This document shows, one piece after another, positions 57,101 through 64,000 of a stretch of 64,000 nt of DNA. This stretch comes from Gari tellinella (lineage: Eukaryota > Mollusca > Bivalvia > Cardiida > Psammobiidae), in assembly GCA_922989275.2 (NCBI GenBank), contig OV277864.1, positions 69,258,158 through 69,322,157 of the forward strand. Reading direction: 5' to 3'. The translations under genes were made by a program, and so were the position numbers. The first letter of the stretch is position 1; the number at the start of each line of letters is the position of its first letter. Below the pieces are notes generated by a model. It saw only the letters and a program-made list of their open reading frames with translations. It was not told the origin of the DNA and made no database searches.

Positions 57101-57735
57101 GTAAGTACATCAAAAGCCTGGAGTTCGCTGGTTAGGATGTCTAGTTTCGGGAGTAGACTCTGCACATTGTAGTGTATGACACTGAAGCTGCGTGCAAGAT
57201 TGAGACTGTAGTTGCTTGAGCGAGAAGTGGAGTTTGAGTTATTTAAAGACAGGGGACCAGGGTTTGGATGAATGTCTCCATGAGACAAGAGCAGCTGTGA
57301 TAACCACGTGGGGAACGCAATATGAATAAGCACACATAGTGCGATGGTAAATAGTGAGAACAGCAAAAGAGCACTCAGAGCTCCTACAGAGAACCTTAAG
57401 TTGCGGTAAAAAATTTCATCCGGATTAAATCGAGTCCGACCATGGCAATCAATATATGAGAAGTCTGATCTGTCTGAGATACTGATGTACATGGAGTACG
57501 TACTGATACTTCTCAAAGGAATAGTAAGAAACAGAAGATCATGGAAGCATAAAGACAGTATGGGCCTGTACCTATACAGCGGCGTGACGGCTATGAACTC
57601 AGAGACAGGAAGCATGTTTGTGAATCCCGAGCTGTGAGACGAAAAGTGGTAACCGCACGCCGCGAAAGTGCTGCAGTGTTCCATGCATCTGCACCACGAA
57701 TTCCCCGCCTGCGCCACGCTCCAACAACCCAACAC
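54102..57735 (-). pseudogene. LINE polyprotein: 2A-like leader, APE endonuclease, reverse transcriptase (two frameshifts)
   Basis: Residues counted from 57735 (a GTG; first ATGs at residues 18 and 41, so the true start is uncertain). 116-142: hydrophobic segment; 153-161: GDIHPNPGP. APE endonuclease: HYNVQSL (188-194), SETWL (214-218), VGDFN (319-323), LLDLMLV (361-367), RFHVPI (388-393). RT: LGKASGPDEI (621-630), YRPISLLS (683-690), motif A FFDISKAFD (752-760), motif B PQGSILGPLLF (812-822), motif C LADDT (840-844). Frame is lost in an A5 run at 55137-55141, resumes to about 54530 (KTETLLLSRK, thumb region), shifts again near 54536-54552, and ends with CACGDVESTEHFLLSCPLY, a CCHC-like motif. 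It would nick DNA and prime reverse transcription on target DNA. The exact clade is not assigned. Confidence 0.9.
57253..57279 (-). other. 2A-like ribosome-skipping motif, His variant
   Basis: WLSQLLLSHGDIHPNPGP is encoded just after a hydrophobic segment. The canonical 2A core is D(V/I)ExNPGP; Glu is replaced by His here, while Asp, NPGP and the preceding Leu-rich helix and Gly remain. 2A-like sequences are known at the N-termini of some invertebrate non-LTR elements. The activity of this variant is uncertain. Confidence 0.75.
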
Positions 57736-58423
57736 CTAAAACAAGGGACCCAAGGATAAAAAAGCGTCTCATTGTTAGACATACAAGCATGATATATATG
57801 GTCAAGGGATACTCATGTGCACAGTAAAACTTTTAGGTAGTTGGAATCGTAAGGTTCAGAATACATAATCTTAAGGCAACACTTCAGATTACCGACAGTT
57901 TGATCCCACGTTAAAGATCCATTATGAAGAATGTATTGTAATACGAAAGTATTAGTTACATTAGTTACATGTAGAGAAAGTTAAATCTAGTTGGTTTGAC
58001 TGCATTCCGCAAAAGATCTATTTAGAAAAAAGTATAGTAATACGATAGCATATAGTATACAGTTAAATCTCGATAAGGTTTTCTGCGTATTGCTGAATAT
58101 GCTCAGCAATCAGCAAACACTATTACATGCAAGGCTTAATTAAGGATCAATAAAATGGGATCCATATAGGGGGAATGTGGCTTTGCTTTCTGTTGATTTT
58201 AGAGAAATTCACATTACGGGATAAGGGAACAAAATATGCAGGTCACATGTAAAACGGCATTTTCATGGTGGTAACAGTGTTGAAAAAGTCAGTATGGATG
58301 CAATTGTTCAACTGTTATGCAAGTACATGAAATAACAATGACAATTCACATCCACCTGTCACATCGGAATGGTGCCGTTTTTGTTTAGGAATAATAATAT
58401 AGGCAAACACTATGGGTATAACC
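57736..58423. other. 5' flank of the LINE, no gene
   Basis: Possibly LINE 5' UTR to about 57800, then AT-rich DNA. Confidence 0.4.
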
Positions 58424-59275
58424 GGGTGCGAAACCGGTGCCAAGCCAATGCAAACATTCAGTACATCAGTAGAACATGGATAGTTAAACAATTGTCTTGC
58501 AGGATAAAGCACTCTATGGTAGTAAAATGCATTCAAAGTGATTAAGTAAATGGATACACGAACTGAAACGTAGACATTATATCTAAGTACATGTGTAGTT
58601 TACATGATATTTGTGGGTACTATGTGACAAGATGACAGGTAAACAACATAATAAAAGCAACAGAATAATTTGAATGTATAACAGCTTATTGTTTTGAACA
58701 CGGTACAGAAAATGTAGGGCGTAGGATAAGAACGGGTGCGAAACCGGTGCCAAGCTAATGCAAACATTCAGTAGAACATAGATAGTTAAACAATTGTCTT
58801 GCAGGATAAAGCTAACTTTGGTAGTAAAATGCATTCAAAGTGATTCAGTAAATGGATACACGAACTGAAACGTAGACATTATATCAAAGTACATGTGTAG
58901 TTTACATGGTATTTGTGGGTACTATGTGACAAGATGACAGCTATACAACATAATAAAAGCAACAAAATAGTTTAACCCTTTACCCAATAGCCTGTTTCTA
59001 GTTTTGAAGACGGGTGACCTCTTAAAACAGGTTGAAAGTCAAGCAGAATGCGCCTTAATGCGCATTCAGCTTTACCTTCAGCCTTCTTTAAGCCAAAATC
59101 TGCTAGGATAAAGAAAACATATCTCATGGTAACTGTTCTTTAGTGTATAAATTGGAACTATTTTGTATAGTGGAAGAATATTTTGAATGTGCTAAAAGGC
59201 GGTTATATGGGGGAAAGGATTAAATGTATAACAGCTTATTGTTTTTAACACGGTACAGAAATGTAGGCCGTAGGA
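58424..59275 (+). repeat. 310-bp tandem duplication, third unit split by a MITE
   Basis: GGGTGCGAAACCGGTGCCAA occurs at 58424 and 58734 (310 bp). The sequence after the second unit (AACAAAATAGTT) is interrupted by a TTAA-flanked MITE and resumes at 59220 with TGTATAACAGCTTATTG as at 58675. Confidence 0.9.
58976..59219. mobile_element. 244-bp TTAA-flanked MITE (piggyBac-like), palindrome B
   Basis: TTAA on both sides (58972-58975 and 59220-59223). Ends CCCTTTACCC and GGGGGAAAGGA. Palindrome B inside: AAGCAGAATGCGCC / GCGCATTCAGCTTTAC. The uninterrupted copy of the host repeat reads TTTGAATG at this point, confirming a single TTAA-like target. Confidence 0.88.
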
Positions 59276-60080
59276 TAAGAACGGCGAAAAATAATATGTT
59301 GTTTTATAAAGCAACAAATTCAATCGTTTCAGTCAGACAGTATTTTGGTAAGCCATCCAGAAGACAAATACTTGAAATTATTGAAGGATTCCTTGGGTCT
59401 TATCCAATGCACTGACACTTATGTCACATTTGATCAGAGATCAATATCAGTTAGGGTCATTCGATAATTATTATCTTCAAACCAAGTTTCAAGCAAATAA
59501 CATGTAAGTACATAATCCACAATGGCAAAAGTAAAATACGGATTAAATTAGATCGACCATAATGGCAATTGACATATTACATGAACAATGTAAATGAACA
59601 TTGTATGTACATTCAGCATATAGATTCGAGAAACTTTGATAAGAAAAAATCCTGACTTTAAAACAGACTTAATAATTAGAATTCATCCTATATGAGTAGT
59701 GGATACGACAGTTATATTAATGTCGGCCGATTATATGCAGTACAGGGCTCACGACAGCATTCTGTTCTCGTGACATATTTGATCTTATTGAGGATAGTTA
59801 TAATCTATTTCGATTTATTATGAAACGATGATAACAATTCTATATAGATGAATATCTAGGGATTAATATATGACGATGGGAAGGCATTAGCGAACCATGA
59901 GACATTACATTGGCATGTTGATAAACGATCGCAGATGCTTAATTAAACTTAATGCATTTGCGATATCTGGTCAACAGACTATGAAAATAGGTATTAAAGT
60001 AGATATGTGGTTATAAATTTACTTGGTCCAGGTAAAGCGTACTTAAACACTCGTTTGGACATATGGAACTGACATATTAA

Positions 60081-60140
60081 GCCGAATGCGGTCGGATGCG
60101 GCCAAATGCGGTCGCATGCAGTCGAATATGGCCAAATACG
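60081..60140 (+). repeat. 10-bp minisatellite, 6 units
   Basis: GCCGAATGCG / GTCGGATGCG / GCCAAATGCG and variants in exact 10-base blocks. Confidence 0.9.
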
Positions 60141-60201
60141 CAGGGCTGCCATTTCTCCGAAATTTTCCGAAATTATCGCAATTTAATCCAACATATGGTA
60201 G

Positions 60202-60273
60202 CTTGAAGCAGGCTGAGAGTAAAGCAGAATGCGCCTTACGGCGCATTCTGCTTTACTTTCATCCTGCTTTAAG
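60202..60273. repeat. Palindrome B, free-standing copy
   Basis: CTTGAAGCAGGCTGAGAGTA then AAGCAGAATGCGCC, loop TTAC, then the near-exact reverse complement. Same core as the MITE at 58976-59219; its CCCTTTACCC ends are not seen here. Confidence 0.9.
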
Positions 60274-60485
60274 TAATTGCGCTTGAAAACTAGAAAATTT
60301 GGAAGTCTTAGGATTTTTCATGATCAACTTATGGCAGCCCTGAATGCGGTCGCGTTCTGTTAACTTCCCCGACTCGACCTTATGTGTCTCTTGTGCAGCT
60401 CAAAGGAATACTTGAGGTAAGCACTAGCCAAAGAAGCAACCAGAACACGGCCGAGAATGTATTTATATATTTATAGATATATCAT

Positions 60486-60546
60486 GCAAATAAATTTGAA
60501 ATAGATTTGAAATAGATTTGAAATTGATTTGAAATCGATTTGAAAA
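60486..60546 (+). repeat. 11-bp minisatellite (GATTTGAAATA)
   Basis: Five units of ATTTGAAAT(A/T/C)G in a row. Confidence 0.9.
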
Positions 60547-61624
60547 ACCGGAAGAATAAAGTCATATGCCGCATTGAAACGAGTTGGCTGCGGGTCTGTG
60601 GTATAATTCATGAACCGCTTATTTATGTGTAATTCAGCCATGGATTATGCAGGTCGGTGGGGCGATAGCAGGCATGGTGTGAATTACTTGAGAAAGTTAT
60701 AAAAAACATTGCAAGTTTACAATCACATTGCTAAAGAGTGCATTATATTACAATTACCATTACGCAACGTTTAAATTTGTAATGCATTAAAAAACAATTA
60801 ACTTGACAAAGTAATACATTACATCGCACATTACATTTTGATCACAGTCCAAAACATTACTAAACAAAGACTAATAAACATATCATATATAACTGATAGG
60901 TTATCATTTACAAATTCTTTGTCAACTACATAATCAAAGATGCAAAACTTAAGAATACATGTATGCAAGTATACAGTTTGAAATGTCAAAGCTTTTTTAT
61001 AGTGTCCACTGGTTAAAGAAGCATATTTTTGTAAGCAAGTGAGTCCTTAACCCTTTCCTCCAAAGAAGCGCCTCAGACCGCCTGTACCTACATCTACAAA
61101 TGAAATTAAGATTCACTAATAAAATTCAATAACAAGATGAGTGTAAAGCAGGCATTGTCCTACCTTAAGCACAGTTAAACGTAGCTAATTTGCAAGATTG
61201 CATGTGGAACAAAAGTTCAAAAGATCAAAAGTATTGTGCAAAGCTCTTTGAAGTGCTTTCTACATATTTAACCTGATGAATGAACTGGTATGTTTGTTTT
61301 CTTTTTCCTGTACACTTCTTAATTGAATTACTGCTATAGAGGGGTTCAACTGTACCAAGACAAAATGTATAAATGTCACTGTTGCTTGTAATATCATTAA
61401 CGTTTCAAATGCATTGTCTGTTACATGCATTAAGCCAAACATGAATACTTAACCCTTTACCCAATAGCCTGCTTCTATTCTTGAAGATATGTGACCACTT
61501 ATTGAACGTAGTTTAAAGTCTATCAGTGCTACTGCTCGCGACATTGAATAATGACAAAGGGCCCTTGTTTGACATCAAATACGTTAATTACCATACCAGG
61601 GCAGTAGGATTAGTAATATATTAG
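60547..61624. other. Non-coding; truncated piggyBac-like MITE ends
   Basis: TTAACCCTTTCCTCC at about 61048 and TTAACCCTTTACCCAATAGC at 61449 look like left ends of the TTAA MITE family without right ends. Confidence 0.5.
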
Positions 61625-61850
61625 GGAGGGGGGTCATTCTACGACATCGAATACTGACAGGGGCGTGCATTCTACGATGTCGAATAATGACTGGGGAGTC
61701 ATTCTACGACATCGAATACAGACCGGGGGTCATTCTACGACATCGAGTTATGACCGGGGAGTCATTGTACGACATCAAATAAAGACCGGGGGTCATTCTA
61801 CGTTATCGAATAATGACCGAAGTTATTCAACGACACTGATTGATGACAAA
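61625..61850 (+). repeat. ~32-bp minisatellite, about 7 copies
   Basis: GGGGTCATTCTACGACATCG recurs at spacing 30-33 bp (635, 668, 700, 731, 763, 793, 824 past 61000). Confidence 0.9.
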
Positions 61851-61870
61851 GGTAATGAGGCAACATTGCG

Positions 61871-61912
61871 CAGCGTCCGATCTGGATCAAAGTTGTTTGT
61901 AGATTGTGTTAA
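61871..61912. repeat. PAL-A half copy
   Basis: CAGCGTCCGATCTGGATC then AAAGTTGTTTG; only the right arm. Confidence 0.55.
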
Positions 61913-62839
61913 ATGTACACATAAACATAATAAACTGTTCAATCATATCAGCAAGAGTTTGCAAAACACAACATAGCCCGCTTGTAGTGGCTTTTTTTAA
62001 TGATGGCAATTTGACAGGTACGTCAGGGCCCAAGGTTACAAAGAGTTTGAGTGCTAATCTGAACTACCAAATGCCTGACAAGGATCTAAGACTCAACTCA
62101 AACTTTTTATTATCTTGAGCTTTGGTCACTACATAATCCAAGGTCAAACTGAGGCAACATATTTATCACGATACTCACAAAATTGGTCACTTGCTAAATA
62201 CGACAAGGGTACATTTCGCAGTTGCTAAGTAATGCAGGGTAAAGAGTCTTACAAGTAAACATTACTATAATACTTTAGCCATTCAATGTGACACTACCTT
62301 ATTAAAATGTTAAGCTGGGGAACACTAAAAATAAAAGTAATGGTAATAAATAGATGACCAAACTATACCTGCAAGTGCAGCTTAATAAAGGTTTTACAGT
62401 TTTGATACCAACTTTACTTCAGAGTTAACGACCGAGATCAAACTCGAGTCAGTGTCTTGAGACTAGAACATTTGAAACGAACTCCGCAACCAAAGCACGC
62501 ATAAGATCAAAGTTTGTTGGCCAAACTGAGATACTTTTCAACATTACTCGTGTGTTTTCGAAAAATAAATGTAAACTTTTAGTCATGTTTAAAACGAAAT
62601 GCATTAAGAAAATTCAAATGCTTTTGTCACGGAACCCCCTCAAAACCTCCCAACTTTGGGCACTGACGTATTGACCTGCCAACTGATAGGTATCCTTCTA
62701 AACCAATAGAACGTGCATGTATGAGCACCGTGGTACCGAACTAGAACGGCTATCACTAAAGGTGATAAATACCCCCACTATACAGCACTCTGTCACACTC
62801 TGCAAACGTTTTCAATAAGGTTTTACAGTAAGGTCAAAG
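61913..62839. other. Non-coding, nothing recognised
   Basis: No supported gene or repeat. Confidence 0.4.
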
Positions 62840-64000
62840 GTGTAAGTCAAAGTCAAACTGACTTAAACATGGTATATGACACTCTGCAACTCCTGAGTAA
62901 CATTTATGGCAAGTATCAAGGTTGAAATTGAAGGAGGAGTTCGCCGTACAAGATTTTGCCTGCCAATTTTAAGGCCAAAGGTCAAGGTCACAGAGATTTG
63001 AAATGTGAGTCTTGCACATCTACTATTCCTGAGTAACATGTATGCCAAGTATTAAGTGAATCGGGTTGAAAGTGAAGGAGGAGTTCAAAGTACAAGATTT
63101 TTACCTGCAAATTTCAAGACCAATTTCAAGGCCAAAGGTCAAGGTCATAGAGACTTAAATTTGTGTCTTGCACATCTACTATACCTGAGTAACATGTTTG
63201 CCAAGTATCAAATGAATCGGGTTAAAACTGAAGGAGGAGTTGAAAGTACAAGATTTTTCCTGCCAATTTCAAGACCAATTTCAAGGCCAAAGGTCAAGTT
63301 CAAGGTCAAAGAGACCTGAAATGTGTGTCTTGCACATCTACTACTCCTGAGTAACATTTATGCCAAGTATCAAGTGAATCGGGTTGAAAGTGAAGGAGGA
63401 CTTCAAAGTACAAGATTTTACCTGCAAATTTCAAGGCCAAAGGTCAAGGTCATAGAGACCTAAAATTTGTGTCCTGCACATCTACATTACCTGAGTAACA
63501 TTTTTGCCAAGTATCAAATGAATCGGGTTGAAACTGAAGGAGGATTTGAAAGTCCAAGATTTTGCCTGCCAATTTCAAGACCAATTTCAAGGCCAAAGGT
63601 CAAGTTCAAGGTCAAAGAGACCTGAAATTTGTGTCTTGCACATCTACTACTCCTGAGTAACATTTATGTCAAGTATCAAGTGAATTGGGTTGAAAGTGAA
63701 GGAGGAGTTCAAAGTACAAGATTTTACCTGCAAATTTCAAGGCCAAAGGTCAAGGTCAAGGTCATAGAGACCTAAAATTTGTGTCTTGCACATCTACTAT
63801 ACCTGAGTAACATTGATGCCAAGTATCAAATGAATCGGGTTAAAACTGAAGGAGGAGTTGAAAGTACAAGATTTTGCCTGCCAATTTCAAGGCCAAAGGT
63901 CAAGTTCAAGGTCAAAGAGACCTGAAATGTGTGTCTTGCACATCTACTACTCCTGAGTAACATTTATGCCAAGTATCAAGTGAATCGGGTTGAAAGTGAA
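62840..64000 (+). repeat. ~150-bp tandem array with alternating unit length, open at window end
   Basis: CCTGAGTAACAT starts at 62892, 63028, 63184, 63346, 63490, 63652, 63802 and 63952 (136, 156, 162, 144, 162, 150, 150 bp). Longer units contain an extra CAATTTCAAGGCC / CAAGTTCAAGGTC segment. Each unit has one to three AAGGTCAAGGTCA-type words. Non-coding. Confidence 0.93.

Larger units (their letters stand above)
53766..57735 (-). mobile_element. CR1/Jockey-superfamily non-LTR retrotransposon (LINE)
   Basis: Minus strand: 5'-(2A-like leader)-endonuclease-reverse transcriptase-C-terminal Cys/His motif, then a ~340-base 3' UTR ending with AATAAA (53778-53783) and a TTTAAACTAACT tail. The 5' border above 57735 is not defined and the element may extend to about 57800. 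The coding frame needs two frameshifts, otherwise it is well preserved, so insertion is recent. Confidence 0.9.

Overview
The window looks like nuclear DNA from a marine invertebrate, most likely a bivalve mollusc. It is AT-rich, has few genes and is packed with short fold-back repeats, MITEs, minisatellites and retroelements. Its genes are intronless-looking IRG-type GTPases, and it carries several dispersed repeats (AGCTCACC-ended, GACCCCAGGGACATAAT-type, AAGGTCAAGGTCA-type) that I associate with bivalve genomes. The species is not identifiable from sequence alone; a venerid-like clam is only a guess.

Layout. 1-2.4 kb: CTA microsatellites split by a TAATCG-rich element. 3.4-9.9 kb: TA-flanked and other TIR elements and a ~290-bp tandem array. 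10.88-13.55 kb: a decayed PIF-Harbinger transposon with transposase pieces, a MADF/SANT-like accessory protein remnant and a nested MITE. 14-23 kb: mostly non-coding, with a 76-bp palindrome, two copies of a tRNA-Asp-like unit and repeat arrays. 23.98-25.24 kb: first IRG-like GTPase gene (minus). 26.0-31.7 kb: two nearly identical Penelope-like retroelements (PLEs) in a head-to-head palindrome, then a perfect fold-back with a hammerhead-like core in its loop, then the remains of a second PLE. Four hammerhead ribozyme motifs lie within 5 kb. 33.6-43 kb: a ~163-bp satellite, interrupted by a 5.56-kb transposon with long, internally repetitive terminal inverted repeats and an ATTAT target duplication. 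50.2-51.4 kb: second IRG-like GTPase (minus), paralogous to the first and sharing non-coding 3' flank. 52.3 kb: Tc1-like transposase remnant. 53.77-57.74 kb: a CR1/Jockey-superfamily LINE (minus) with a 2A-like motif after a hydrophobic N-terminal segment. 58.4-64 kb: tandem repeats, TTAA-flanked MITEs and an open-ended ~150-bp tandem array.

The only probable functional host genes are the two IRG GTPases (cell-autonomous immunity family); each departs from the usual G4 nucleotide-recognition motif at a different residue. Almost everything else recognisable is mobile DNA. The most notable feature is the PLE/hammerhead cluster at 26-31 kb, followed by the long-TIR element at 34.7-40.3 kb and the 2A-like LINE.
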